DNA from: Thalassotalea_H sp040779345
Lineage (GTDB): Bacteria > Pseudomonadota > Gammaproteobacteria > Enterobacterales > Alteromonadaceae
DNA: 64,000 nucleotides
Assembly: GCA_040779345.1 (NCBI GenBank)
Contig: JBFONU010000017.1
Coordinates: 14,429-78,428 of the forward strand
Reading direction: 5' to 3'
Shown here piece after piece: positions 47,390 through 56,672 of the stretch. A model generated the notes under the pieces. It was not told the origin of the DNA, did not search any database, and worked only from the letters and a program-made list of their open reading frames with translations. The first letter of the stretch is position 1. Each line of letters opens with the position of its first letter. Both the position numbers and the translations under genes were made by a program.

Positions 47390-48394
47390 TTAGCGCTCAG
47401 TATTCCAATTAAACAAATACGAACCAAGTCCTAAAAATACCGTCGACATGACAATAAGAATGATCAGGTGATCGCTAATGTCTGCCAAGGTTGCCCCTTC
47501 AGTGATCACTTCACGCGCCCCTGCAACAAGATGAGTTAATGGTAAGAAATTAGCGACCGACTTTAACGCATCTGGCGCACCTTCTAAACTAAACCACACG
47601 CCAGAAAGTATCATCATCGGCCATGACGTTAAATTAAGTAAACCACCAATAAGCTCTTCGCTTTTACTTCGACAAGCGACTAATAAACCTAAAGTAATCA
47701 AGCTAAATGCGCCTAATATACCGACAATAAACAAGTCAAAATAACTACCAAGCATGTAAAAATCAAAAAAGATATTACAACCACTATAAACTACTATTGA
47801 AGTAAACATAACAATAAAAATACGAGAAACTAATTGAGCGCTCACAAATTCAAACGCGGATAAAGGCGTTGCTTTTAAACGTTTTAACACCGCATTTTTA
47901 CGATATCGCACAATCACATAACCAACACCAAAAAGGCAACTAAACATCATGTTCATCCCTAAAACACCAGGCAATACCCAGTCAACATAGCGGATTTTTT
48001 TGCCTTGAGTCGTCAATTGCTCAAAATTTTGATGAGATGCCAAAAATATTTTTTCAACTAAATAGCCATTAGGTGATTGTTGATTGACCCAATATTGCTC
48101 TGTTGAGAAGTCGACCAACATATCTAAACTATGCTGTGACAATTTTGTTTTTGCTAATTCAACATCATGATAATCAACAAAATCAAAATACTTAGTTGCT
48201 AAAAACGGTGAGTTCGCCTGTGATAATTCGATAACCCCGACTTTATAGGCTGCTTTACCGTCACCTGAAAATACAAACGACATACCAACTAATAGTAAAA
48301 TAGGAAAAATTAGACTCCAGCCAAGAGAAGACTTATCGCGAAAAAACTCTATATTACGAGCTTTAACTACAGCTAAAAATCGTTTGAAATTCAT
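47390..48394 (-). CDS. ABC-2 type transporter permease
   Basis: This 334-residue membrane subunit of an ABC-2 exporter has an N-terminal helix (GWSLIFPILLLVGMSFVF), then a periplasmic segment of about 130 residues. Five further helices follow, including LPGVLGMNMMFSCLFGVGYV and the family segment GGLLNLTSWPMMILSGVWFS with the LTHLVAGAREV ending. It pairs with the ATPase gene one base upstream. Exported substrate is unknown; drug, lipid or peptide are all possible. It is convergent with the regulator gene. Confidence 0.88.
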   Translation of the reverse strand: MNFKRFLAVVKARNIEFFRDKSSLGWSLIFPILLLVGMSFVFSGDGKAAYKVGVIELSQANSPFLATKYFDFVDYHDVELAKTKLSQHSLDMLVDFSTEQYWVNQQSPNGYLVEKIFLASHQNFEQLTTQGKKIRYVDWVLPGVLGMNMMFSCLFGVGYVIVRYRKNAVLKRLKATPLSAFEFVSAQLVSRIFIVMFTSIVVYSGCNIFFDFYMLGSYFDLFIVGILGAFSLITLGLLVACRSKSEELIGGLLNLTSWPMMILSGVWFSLEGAPDALKSVANFLPLTHLVAGAREVITEGATLADISDHLIILIVMSTVFLGLGSYLFNWNTER

Positions 48395-48395
48395 A

Positions 48396-49280
48396 TTATT
48401 CCCTTAAAGAGTGACCGGTAAGTTTTAAAAATAAATCATCTAAATTGGCTGATTTAACATGTAAACCATCAAGTGATACCTGTTCTTGCATTAATAAGCT
48501 CAAGGTTGTTTCTACTTGCGTTGTGGTTATTTCAACCCTTTCGCCAACTTTCTGCCAATGATGTTTAGCAATTAACTCATCGGACACTTGTTGGGCAGGA
48601 AGATAGATAAAGACTTCAGAAAAATGTTTAGCCAGAAGTTGATGAGGCGTACCACTTTCTATAATTTGACCTTTGTCCATGATCACTACTTCATCACAAA
48701 GTTGCTCTGCTTCATCCATATAATGGGTTGTTAAAATAACCGTTTTATTTCGCGCCTTTATATTTTTAATTAGCTTCCAAAAATTTCGACGAGCTTGTGG
48801 GTCTAAACCCGTTGTAGGTTCATCAAGAAACACAATATCTGGATCATTAATCAACGCCAATGCCAGCAATAAACGTTGTCGTTGTCCTCCTGATAAAAGC
48901 CGATTATCTTTATCAAGAAAATCTTTTAAATCACATAACTCAATAAGCGCTGAATGAGGGATAGTTTGTTGATAAAATGATGTAAACAAATTTAAAGTTT
49001 CTTTAACGGTTAAAAAATCTTGTAAAGCCGTATGTTGAAACTGAATACCTATTTGCTGTGAAATATCACTTTTTGCAGGTTGGCCATAATATTCCACGAC
49101 GCCTGAAGAAGGCTTTATAATGCCTTCCATAATTTCAATAGTCGTGGTTTTACCTGCACCATTTGGTCCTAGTAAGCCAAAACATTGTCCTTTTTTAATC
49201 GTAAAATTTATGCCATCAACCGCATTTACCTCATTGTAAACTTTAGTTAATCCTTTTACTTCAATTACTGGTGTGGTCAA
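48396..49280 (-). CDS. ABC transporter ATP-binding protein (DrrA-like)
   Basis: This 294-residue ATPase has Walker A GPNGAGKTTTIEI, Q-loop IGIQFQHTAL, signature LSGGQRQRL, Walker B DIVFLDEPTTGLDP and the H-loop LTTHYMDEAEQL. The DrrA-type C-terminal extension (about 220-294) contains ANLDDLFLKLTGHSLRE. It forms a two-gene exporter with the downstream permease, one base apart. No dedicated regulator is adjacent. Confidence 0.92.
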   Translation of the reverse strand: MTTPVIEVKGLTKVYNEVNAVDGINFTIKKGQCFGLLGPNGAGKTTTIEIMEGIIKPSSGVVEYYGQPAKSDISQQIGIQFQHTALQDFLTVKETLNLFTSFYQQTIPHSALIELCDLKDFLDKDNRLLSGGQRQRLLLALALINDPDIVFLDEPTTGLDPQARRNFWKLIKNIKARNKTVILTTHYMDEAEQLCDEVVIMDKGQIIESGTPHQLLAKHFSEVFIYLPAQQVSDELIAKHHWQKVGERVEITTTQVETTLSLLMQEQVSLDGLHVKSANLDDLFLKLTGHSLRE

Positions 49281-49499
49281 AGACTCACTCCTTTTATCGC
49301 CTATTAGTTACGAGTTAGATTTTATCTATGGTCAATGATAACCTGCTTATTATTGAATTAATACTAGGGCCAGTTGATCTTTTATAGTTGAAATTTGTTC
49401 AAGCTAAAGGTGGGTAAATCATGCGCAAGCCTTAAAGGATAGTCATTCGATATAAAATTTGATAAACAAAGAGTCAATCTGCTTTAGGTGAGCCCAAAG

Positions 49500-49710
49500 A
49501 GCAGCATATGTTCAAATCTTCTAGCGTTATCGCACTTTCTATTAGCCAACAACACTTGATGTACTTGCCCTTGTATAACCCCCAAACGACCAAGAACAAA
49601 AGTAACCTCGAAAAATTAACTGCCCCTCAGCCTGACAAATATTGAGAGCTAATCGAATGACCATCTCGCAACAATAACGCTATCGATTTACAAAGATAAA
49701 CGGCTCTTGA
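49500..49710 (-). pseudogene. Decayed IS200/IS605-type transposase (TnpA) remnant
   Basis: Read on the minus strand from about 49705, the sequence translates to FIFVNR, a stop, then RYCCEMVIRLALNICQAEG and LIFRG. After a frameshift it reads GVIQGQVHQVLLANR. This follows the order of IS200-type TnpA proteins: a HLVFVTKYR strand, a helix ending ICQAE, a RG turn, then the DHVH catalytic segment. Several stops and at least one frameshift are present, and the catalytic HxH is lost. No terminal hairpins were identified. The match is by eye to remembered family motifs. Confidence 0.5.
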
Positions 49711-49800
49711 AAGAGTCATCTAGTTGTAAAGTTGTGAATTCATTCATCTGACAAATACAGCCAACCGTACATTGTATCGTCTCAATATAAAACAACCCTC

Positions 49801-49821
49801 AAATGATAATAATTATCATTT
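49801..49821. promoter_or_regulatory. Fur box
   Basis: This is a perfect 21-bp palindrome (10-bp arms around one A) whose core TGATAATAATTATCA is an exact match to the 7-1-7 Fur consensus TGATAATnATTATCA. It lies 63 bases before the first gene of the micro-operon at 49884-50285, so iron-dependent repression is expected. Confidence 0.9.
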
Positions 49822-49883
49822 GCATTAATGAAAAATATATCTTAACCTTATCGCTAATACTTGTTCATCTTTAAGAGGCTTTC

Positions 49884-50069
49884 ATGGAGTATTTATTAAA
49901 TAAAGATCTTGATAAAAATTTAGCTCAAGTCGCTATCCCTAAAAACTTATTAGAAAAGTTAATTGCAATGGGGGCACTTCATGGCGATGAATGTCGCTGT
50001 TTAAATCGTATTGCCAAAAATGTTATCTGGCAAACATTACTAAACAATAGTGTTAACTTGGAGTATTAA
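49884..50069 (+). CDS. Fur-regulated small protein, 61 residues, function unknown
   Basis: This short reading frame has a good AAGAGG ribosome-binding site before the ATG and lies directly behind the Fur box. The protein is soluble, with LDKNLAQVAIPKNLLEKLI followed by a Cys-containing HGDECRCLNRIAKN segment. I do not recognise a family. Iron-responsive control and the CxC motif hint at a role in iron limitation, but this is inference. It is followed four bases later by a second small gene. Confidence 0.7.
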   Translation: MEYLLNKDLDKNLAQVAIPKNLLEKLIAMGALHGDECRCLNRIAKNVIWQTLLNNSVNLEY

Positions 50070-50072
50070 GTA

Positions 50073-50285
50073 ATGTCTTTGCATAATAGTAATACCTACC
50101 CGATTGAAAATTGGCTGAATATCCTAATATTCACCTACCGAGAGTTCCCAAGTAGTGGTTTAGCCAAGGTGATAAATTATTATATTGAGCGAGTGATTAT
50201 TGAAGAAGACTATCAATTGGAACCATCAAAACTATGTCACTATTATACGATGAAGAAGTTTTGGGCATGGCGAAGTAATCAATAG
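50073..50285 (+). CDS. Second gene of the Fur-regulated micro-operon, 70 residues, function unknown
   Basis: This 70-residue protein starts four bases after the previous stop. A GGAG inside the end of the first gene can serve as its ribosome-binding site, so translation looks coupled. The sequence is aromatic-rich (NWLNILIFTYREF, KFWAWRSNQ) with no membrane helix long enough to be certain. No family is recognised. It is convergent with tmcA. Shared Fur control implies a role in iron-limited conditions. Confidence 0.68.
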   Translation: MSLHNSNTYPIENWLNILIFTYREFPSSGLAKVINYYIERVIIEEDYQLEPSKLCHYYTMKKFWAWRSNQ

Positions 50286-50298
50286 ATTTGAGCATGGG

Positions 50299-52473
50299 TT
50301 ATTTCTTAAATAACTTCACGCTATCAATGAGCAGCTGATTTAAGGCCTTTTTACCTGCTAAAGCATATTTATGGCACAAATCTTCGGTAGTCTGCCTTTG
50401 TAACAAACGTTGTATCAAAACCGCTTTAGTCCGTTTATCTACTGTACAACGAAAAGAATCATCTCTTAGTGCATAAATTAATTTGAGATGTAAACTATAA
50501 ACACATGCATCAAAAACGCTTTGTTTATTGATAAAGTTATCAATAACTTGTTCATCATGAACGGTAAGTGTCGGCAATAGCTCGTCAGGCCAATATTCAA
50601 TGACACAGGCGATCAAATCTGTTGTTAAATGCTGATATTGTTCAGTTAATAAATACAAAAAGCTTCGATAAAACTCACTGCTTAGCTGATGAACTAATGT
50701 TTTTGCCTCACTGGAGACAGGCAACAAACACAAGGCTGAATGTTCACCACTGGCTTTATCCGTAGTAAAACCTAATCTGATCAGAGTGTAATTAGCTTTG
50801 TTCCAGAACTTGAGTAATGATTCATTCGCACCAAAACTGGTGCCTAACATATCAATACCTTGATGCAGAGCATATTGCGTTATATTTTCTAATAATAAGG
50901 TTCCAACGCCCTGCTGTTGAAGACTTGGTAACACGGCAATTCTCATCACACGTAAATATTGATAATCAAACGCTTTACTACAATGGTTATGCAAAAATAA
51001 AGACTGAGGTAAAAATTGATTTTTTAAACGCCTTTTTGCCTGTGCAACGTCTCTAACACTTTCCTTAGCAACATGGCCTTCAATTAATGTCAGTGCGACG
51101 GCAATCACCTGACCGTGATTTTCTATTACAAATAAACGAACAGAATTATTATTTAATAAAAGCTTTAAATCACTCGGTGAGGTTTGGTAATGAGCGGTCA
51201 CTAAAACTGAAAAAATTTGCTGCAACATACACTCATTTTCAACGAGCAGTGTCTGTTCAAGTAATTTAAAACTGAGTGAATCATGATCTAATGTCTTATC
51301 AACATGGTGTTGTCTACTGTAGAGGGTTTCATCAATACTATTAAACAAAAAACCATCAAAAACAAAAGACTCTAATGGATCATTTTCTGCCCACCGTATG
51401 GGTTGGTGAATAGATAAGTGATTAAAGTTAGGTGTTTTTCGCTGTAAAATTTGTTTAAATTTTATTGCAAATCCTCGTCCTGCGCCTTCATAACCATGTT
51501 GGGTAGATGAAAAAACAATGCGATGATATTGGTCAACAAACTTAGATAACAAATAAACAGGAATAGCAGCAGCTTCATCAACCAACAATAAGCTCGCCTC
51601 CGGCTTTTCAGTTAGCAGTTTATCGACAGGAAAAAATCCCACTCGATGCGCTTTCAAAGAAAATGCACCTCGGTGAAACTCCCCTTCTGGGCAAGAAGCC
51701 TTGAGTTGGTGAAAGAAAACCTTAAGCGCATCAAGATGAGGGGCTGTAATAATGATTGTTTGTGGTTCTATAACGGTGGTAGATAACAGTCTATTGGCTA
51801 CCGCTATCGCCAGTGCTGATGATTTTCCTCTTCCTCGATCTGCGGTTAATATTAAGGGACGTTTACGATGTCCTGAAGCCACTTTTTCAATAGCAGCAAC
51901 GGCATTTTTTTGATCCTCTGTGATACAGTCGTGTTCTAATAATGCTGTCACAAAAACATCTGCTATAGAAGGTTCACAACATGGAAGTGTGGGGAAAACC
52001 TCATGGCTTTGGGAGAGAATATAAACACGGTCATTTTGCAGAGCTTTTTGCCATAGCCGTTGCATAAAATTATCATCATGATTAATTACTAATTCTGGTG
52101 GGCAAACCCATACAAAAATACCGCCAGCAACAAGTGTTCCCGAAAGAGCAGCAAAAGCATCAGGATGAAAGTCATTGTCAGCAAAAATAACAAAATCATT
52201 TTCACTCCCTAAATGATGACGATAGTTTTTAACGAGGTGAATATGCTCATCATTACCTTCAACATTTTTATTGTCGCCCCAGATAATCGTTCTTAAAGGG
52301 GGGAAAGAGTCTGATTTATTTTGAAAATAGTTAACCACTTGAGCAGAAGTTAATCTTCCCCAAGAATAGTCGCCATGTAAAATAACTAGGCTGCGATGCC
52401 TTGCCTTGCTTAATCTCTGGTTTAATCTTTCAAACCATAAACAGATTTCTGGATGTGTCAAAATGATGATCAC
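50299..52473 (-). CDS. tmcA: tRNA(Met) cytidine acetyltransferase
   Basis: TmcA acetylates the wobble cytidine of elongator tRNA-Met using acetyl-CoA and ATP. The domain order fits: an N-terminal DUF1726-like part, a RecD-type helicase/ATPase with Walker A LTADRGRGKSSA and Walker B LLLVDEAAAIP, a GNAT acetyltransferase core (VMRIAVLPSLQQQGVGTLLL), and a C-terminal tRNA-binding region. Its 724 residues are slightly longer than E. coli. The start appears to be GTG. It is convergent with the Fur micro-operon. Confidence 0.94.
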   Translation of the reverse strand: MIIILTHPEICLWFERLNQRLSKARHRSLVILHGDYSWGRLTSAQVVNYFQNKSDSFPPLRTIIWGDNKNVEGNDEHIHLVKNYRHHLGSENDFVIFADNDFHPDAFAALSGTLVAGGIFVWVCPPELVINHDDNFMQRLWQKALQNDRVYILSQSHEVFPTLPCCEPSIADVFVTALLEHDCITEDQKNAVAAIEKVASGHRKRPLILTADRGRGKSSALAIAVANRLLSTTVIEPQTIIITAPHLDALKVFFHQLKASCPEGEFHRGAFSLKAHRVGFFPVDKLLTEKPEASLLLVDEAAAIPVYLLSKFVDQYHRIVFSSTQHGYEGAGRGFAIKFKQILQRKTPNFNHLSIHQPIRWAENDPLESFVFDGFLFNSIDETLYSRQHHVDKTLDHDSLSFKLLEQTLLVENECMLQQIFSVLVTAHYQTSPSDLKLLLNNNSVRLFVIENHGQVIAVALTLIEGHVAKESVRDVAQAKRRLKNQFLPQSLFLHNHCSKAFDYQYLRVMRIAVLPSLQQQGVGTLLLENITQYALHQGIDMLGTSFGANESLLKFWNKANYTLIRLGFTTDKASGEHSALCLLPVSSEAKTLVHQLSSEFYRSFLYLLTEQYQHLTTDLIACVIEYWPDELLPTLTVHDEQVIDNFINKQSVFDACVYSLHLKLIYALRDDSFRCTVDKRTKAVLIQRLLQRQTTEDLCHKYALAGKKALNQLLIDSVKLFKK

Positions 52474-52579
52474 TTTTCAAAAAGATATCGCAATTCTATC
52501 AAGCATTTAATCAAATCTAAACTACACTAATTTTTGACTTATGGTTAGTTCTTTAAATTTAGACTAAAGGCTAACAGTA

Positions 52580-52593
52580 TTGATCTAGATCAA
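52580..52593. promoter_or_regulatory. FNR/EtrA-type operator before napE
   Basis: TTGATCTAGATCAA is a perfect dyad that matches the FNR/CRP-superfamily consensus TTGAT-N4-ATCAA exactly. It lies 60 bases before the napE start, a position suited to activation under low oxygen. Confidence 0.85.
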
Positions 52594-52652
52594 TATAGAT
52601 AAAGATGATTATAAGAGACAATAAAGACTCTATAAAAAGTAAGGATTTATTA

Positions 52653-52814
52653 ATGACTGATAACTGCTCCCCAGAGCAAGTGAAAAAGTATGAAAAAAAT
52701 ACTTTTATTTTTCTTGCTGTTTTTCTCGCCCCTATTCTTTCAATTATTATCGTCGGTGGTTTTGGTTTTATGATATGGATCAGTCAAATGCTTTTTGGTC
52801 CGCCAACCTCATAA
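52653..52814 (+). CDS. napE: Periplasmic nitrate reductase accessory protein NapE
   Basis: This 53-residue single-span membrane protein is typical of NapE/TorE: a charged N-terminus, then FIFLAVFLAPILSIIIVGGFG and a conserved MIWISQMLFGPP end. The frame opens at 52605, but the ATG at 52653 has an AAGGA ribosome-binding site and gives the family length. It is first in napEFDABC. The role of NapE is not established. Confidence 0.9.
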   Translation: MTDNCSPEQVKKYEKNTFIFLAVFLAPILSIIIVGGFGFMIWISQMLFGPPTS

Positions 52815-52841
52815 TTAAGTTATTAGTAGTTGAATTTATAG

Positions 52842-53378
52842 ATGACTAAAACAGTAGAAAACCCAAGTCGACGTCGACTATTTCGAGGGAGATTAGCTCA
52901 ACAACCTCCTTCTCTTCGTTTACCTTGGATAAAGAGTGAAAGCATTTTTGTTGAGCACTGCTCACAATGCAATGACTGCGTTAGTACATGTGAAAGTAAA
53001 ATAATCAAATCAGATGACTTAGGCTTCCCAACCATTGATTTTTCAAAAGATGAATGCACTTTTTGTGGTAAGTGCCAAGACGTTTGTCAGCAACCACTTT
53101 TTATCGACAAAGCCGTTGTCAAAGCAGAAAACATTCAACCATGGCCAGCCACATTAGAAATTAGCAATAAGTGTTTGGCAAAGAACAGTATTCTTTGTCA
53201 AAGCTGTCAAGATGTTTGTGACACTAACGCAATATCTTTTAGCTATCAATCATCTAGTATTCCTGAGCCTAGCGTTAACTTAACTGATTGTAATCAATGT
53301 GGTGCTTGTATATCTACTTGCCCACAACAAGCCATAACGCTAAACATCCATCACCAACTCGAGATCGCCCATGCCTGA
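52842..53378 (+). CDS. napF: Ferredoxin-type protein NapF
   Basis: This 178-residue iron-sulfur protein has four Cys clusters: CSQCNDCVSTC, CTFCGKCQDVC, CQSCQDVC with an upstream Cys, and CNQCGACISTC. An N-terminal SRRRLFRGRL segment is typical of NapF. It is cytoplasmic and thought to help load iron-sulfur clusters into NapA. The start of napD overlaps its end by eight bases. Confidence 0.93.
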   Translation: MTKTVENPSRRRLFRGRLAQQPPSLRLPWIKSESIFVEHCSQCNDCVSTCESKIIKSDDLGFPTIDFSKDECTFCGKCQDVCQQPLFIDKAVVKAENIQPWPATLEISNKCLAKNSILCQSCQDVCDTNAISFSYQSSSIPEPSVNLTDCNQCGACISTCPQQAITLNIHHQLEIAHA

Positions 53379-53667
53379 GAATATCGTGCAAACATTTTCA
53401 CCTTCGAAAAATGACTTTCAACCGAATGAATATCATGTTGCAAGCTTTGTTGCTCATGCATTGCAAGAACACATAACGGAACTGAAAGAAGAAATCACTC
53501 AAACGGAAGGTGCTGAAATACATGCCGTTAGTGATGAAGGAAAAATAGTATTTACCATTGAAGCCGCTAGCCAGAAAAAAATTGGCTTCTTAATTGACCA
53601 ACTAAAACATCATGTCGGATTATTAAGTTTATCTCCGATATATCATCAATTTCTAACTGAAGAATAA
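53371..53667 (+). CDS. napD: NapA signal-peptide chaperone NapD
   Basis: NapD binds the Tat signal of NapA and delays export until the cofactor is inserted. The 98-residue protein has the family features HVASFVAHA, a GAEIHAVSDEGKIVFTIEA core and a ferredoxin-like fold size. It overlaps napF by eight bases and precedes napA by 11. Confidence 0.92.
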   Translation: MPENIVQTFSPSKNDFQPNEYHVASFVAHALQEHITELKEEITQTEGAEIHAVSDEGKIVFTIEAASQKKIGFLIDQLKHHVGLLSLSPIYHQFLTEE

Positions 53668-53678
53668 TAGGTACACAT

Positions 53679-56174
53679 ATGACTATTAATCGCCGAGAGT
53701 TTATCAAAGCAAATGCTGTAGCTGCTGCAGCGACGGTTGCCGGAGTATCTGTTCCTGCAAAAGCCACAAACCTCATCACAAGCAGTGATGTCACAAAATT
53801 AAAATGGGATAAAGCCCCGTGTCGTTTCTGTGGAACTGGCTGTAGTGTTAACGTAGGTGTAATGGACGGCAAAGTTGTTGCTACGCATGGTGATATCAAA
53901 TCACCAGTGAATAAAGGTTTGAACTGTATTAAAGGCTATTTCCTTTCAAAAATCATGTACGGTAAAGACAGGCTCACCACACCATTGTTAAGAATGAAGA
54001 ATGGTAAATTTGATAAAGAAGGTGACTTCACGCCGATCTCTTGGGATGCTGCTTTTGACATTATGGCAGAGAAAACTAAGAAAACATTAAAAGAAAAAGG
54101 TCCAGAAGGCATTGGCATGTTTGGCTCAGGGCAATGGACAGTTTTTGAAGGCTATGCCGCTTCAAAGTTAATGAAAGCCGGTTTTAGAACAAACAATATT
54201 GATCCTAATGCTCGTCACTGTATGGCATCAGCTGTAGGTGGTTTTATGCGTACCTTTGGTATCGATGAGCCTATGGGCTGTTATGATGATATTGAAGCAA
54301 CCGATGCTATGGTACTTTGGGGCTCAAATATGGCTGAAATGCATCCAATTCTTTGGACGCGTATCACCGACCGACGTCTAAGTGCCCCACATGTAAAAGT
54401 TGCGGTTCTTTCTACCTTTACCCATCGCAGCTCTGATCTTGCTGATAACAGCATGATTTTTACGCCACAAACTGATTTAGCGATTTTAAACTTTATTGCC
54501 CATTACATCATTAAAACCAATCGCGTCAATAAAGACTTTGTCAACAAGCATACCAATTTCAGATTAGGTAATACCGATATTGGTTATGGTTTACGTCCTG
54601 AGCACCCTCTTGAGCAGAAAGCAAAGAATAATAAAAAAGCGGGTGGTTCATCTCCAATAAACTTTGAACAATATGCTGAATTTGTAAGCACTTACACTGC
54701 CGAATACACTTCGAAATTATCAGGTGTCCCTGTTGATAACCTCAACGCATTAGCTGAGTTATATGCGGATCCAAAAACTAAAGTTTGTTCATTTTGGACA
54801 ATGGGCTTTAACCAGCATACCCGCGGCGTTTGGGCTAACAACCTTGTTTATAACATTCACTTATTAACCGGTAAAATTTCTACGCCAGGTAATAGCCCAT
54901 TTTCATTAACAGGCCAACCATCAGCTTGTGGTACGGCTCGTGAAGTAGGCACATTCTCACACCGTTTACCTGCCGATATGGTGGTGAAAAATAAAAAGCA
55001 CCGTGACTTGTCTGAGAAATTATGGAAAATTCCTAATGGGACAATTCCACCAAAACCTGGCTATCATGCTGTTTTACAAAACCGTAAATTAAAAGATGGC
55101 GAGCTTAACTTTTATTGGGTGCAGTGTAATAACAACATGCAAGCGGCTGCTAACATTAACGAAGAAGCTTACCCTGGTTATCGAAACCCTAAAAACTTTA
55201 TCGTTGTTTCTGACCCTTATCCAACCGTTACGGCTCAAGCGGCTGATTTAATTTTGCCAACCGCTATGTGGGTTGAAAAAGAAGGCGTTTATGGAAATGC
55301 CGAACGTCGTACACAGGCTTGGTATCAAATGGTTGAAGCACCTCAAGGCGCTAAATCTGATTTATGGCAACTTGTTGAGTTTTCTAAACGATTTAGTATA
55401 GAAGAAGTTTGGCCGAAAGAGTTACTTGATAAAAACCCAAGTTACAAAGGAAAGTCGATGTATGAAGTGCTATTTAAAAATGGCCAAGTTGATAAATACT
55501 CAATAAATCAAGTACCAACAGACAGACTTAATGATGAAGCACGCCACTTCGGCTTTTATATTCAAAAAGGTCTATTTGAAGAATATGCAAGCTTTGGACG
55601 TGGTAAAGCTCATGATTTAGCCGATTATGATAGATATCATCAAGAGCGAGGATTACGCTGGCCTGTCGTTGATGGCAAAGAAACTTTATGGCGCTTTAAA
55701 GAAGGCTATGATCCTTATGTAGAAGCAGGAAAAGACTTTCAGTTTTATGGCAAAAAAGATGGCCGAGCTATTATTTTTGCTCTGCCTTACGAACCAGCAG
55801 CCGAATCGCCTGATGCAGAATACGATATGTGGTTATCAACCGGTCGTGTATTAGAGCATTGGCATTCAGGTTCAATGACACAACGTGTGCCTGAATTATA
55901 CAAAGCCGTGCCAGATGCGTTAGTTTACATGCACCCTGATGATGCTAAAAAACGCGGTATGCGCCGTGGTGATTTAGTCAAAATAATATCTCGTCGAGGT
56001 GAAGTAGAAACACGCGTTGAAACACGAGGCCGAAATAAACCTCCGGTAGGTTTAGTATTTATGCCATGGTTTGATGCAAGTCGCCTTGTAAATAAAGTAA
56101 CACTCGATGCAACAGATCCTTTATCGAAAGAAACGGATTATAAAAAATGTGCTGTTAAAGTGGTTAAGGTGTAG
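53679..56174 (+). CDS. napA: Periplasmic nitrate reductase catalytic subunit
   Basis: NapA reduces nitrate to nitrite in the periplasm at a Mo-bis-MGD centre. A Tat signal is present (INRREFIKANAVAA, cleaved near residue 29). The [4Fe-4S] ligands are Cys48, Cys51, Cys55 and Cys83, and the Mo ligand Cys181 is in DPNARHCMASAV. Its 831 residues are exact for the family. It sits between napD and napB, in the operon behind the FNR site. All key residues I can check are present. Confidence 0.98.
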   Translation: MTINRREFIKANAVAAAATVAGVSVPAKATNLITSSDVTKLKWDKAPCRFCGTGCSVNVGVMDGKVVATHGDIKSPVNKGLNCIKGYFLSKIMYGKDRLTTPLLRMKNGKFDKEGDFTPISWDAAFDIMAEKTKKTLKEKGPEGIGMFGSGQWTVFEGYAASKLMKAGFRTNNIDPNARHCMASAVGGFMRTFGIDEPMGCYDDIEATDAMVLWGSNMAEMHPILWTRITDRRLSAPHVKVAVLSTFTHRSSDLADNSMIFTPQTDLAILNFIAHYIIKTNRVNKDFVNKHTNFRLGNTDIGYGLRPEHPLEQKAKNNKKAGGSSPINFEQYAEFVSTYTAEYTSKLSGVPVDNLNALAELYADPKTKVCSFWTMGFNQHTRGVWANNLVYNIHLLTGKISTPGNSPFSLTGQPSACGTAREVGTFSHRLPADMVVKNKKHRDLSEKLWKIPNGTIPPKPGYHAVLQNRKLKDGELNFYWVQCNNNMQAAANINEEAYPGYRNPKNFIVVSDPYPTVTAQAADLILPTAMWVEKEGVYGNAERRTQAWYQMVEAPQGAKSDLWQLVEFSKRFSIEEVWPKELLDKNPSYKGKSMYEVLFKNGQVDKYSINQVPTDRLNDEARHFGFYIQKGLFEEYASFGRGKAHDLADYDRYHQERGLRWPVVDGKETLWRFKEGYDPYVEAGKDFQFYGKKDGRAIIFALPYEPAAESPDAEYDMWLSTGRVLEHWHSGSMTQRVPELYKAVPDALVYMHPDDAKKRGMRRGDLVKIISRRGEVETRVETRGRNKPPVGLVFMPWFDASRLVNKVTLDATDPLSKETDYKKCAVKVVKV

Positions 56175-56183
56175 GAGAACGAT

Positions 56184-56663
56184 ATGAAAACTATTATAAA
56201 CAACTTAGTTAAAATACTATTAGTTTCAACACTATTTACCTCGCCTATTTGGGCGGCTGAAAAGCATGTTGCAACACTGCGTGGTGAGGTTAATATTGAT
56301 ACCCAAGCTAAACCTTCTTCTATTGCAAAAGTGATTAACAAGGATATTAAACAAGCAAGAAACTACCCGATGCAACCACCAGTAATACCCCATAAAACAC
56401 GTAATTATGAGGTCAACTTAAACTCTAACAAATGTATGTCATGTCATAACAGAACTCGCACGGAAGAGTCACAAGCGCCTATGGTTAGTGTGACTCATTA
56501 TATGGATCGCGATGGTAATTTTTTAGCCGAAATATCACCACGCCGATACTTTTGTAATCAATGTCATGCACCTCAAACCGACGCCAAACCTTTAGTAGAT
56601 AACAATTTCGTTGATATGCATACCTTGATGAAATCTAAAGTATCAACTAAAAGTGAGCACTAG
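56184..56663 (+). CDS. napB: Diheme cytochrome c subunit NapB
   Basis: NapB passes electrons from NapC to NapA in the periplasm. A signal peptide (residues 1-24, ending SPIWAAE) is followed by two CxxCH haem sites at residues 84-88 (CMSCH) and 124-128 (CNQCH). Distal His ligands are likely among the nearby HYMD and PHKT segments. Its 159 residues are typical. It follows napA by nine bases. Confidence 0.96.
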   Translation: MKTIINNLVKILLVSTLFTSPIWAAEKHVATLRGEVNIDTQAKPSSIAKVINKDIKQARNYPMQPPVIPHKTRNYEVNLNSNKCMSCHNRTRTEESQAPMVSVTHYMDRDGNFLAEISPRRYFCNQCHAPQTDAKPLVDNNFVDMHTLMKSKVSTKSEH

Positions 56664-56672
56664 GAGCCTTTT

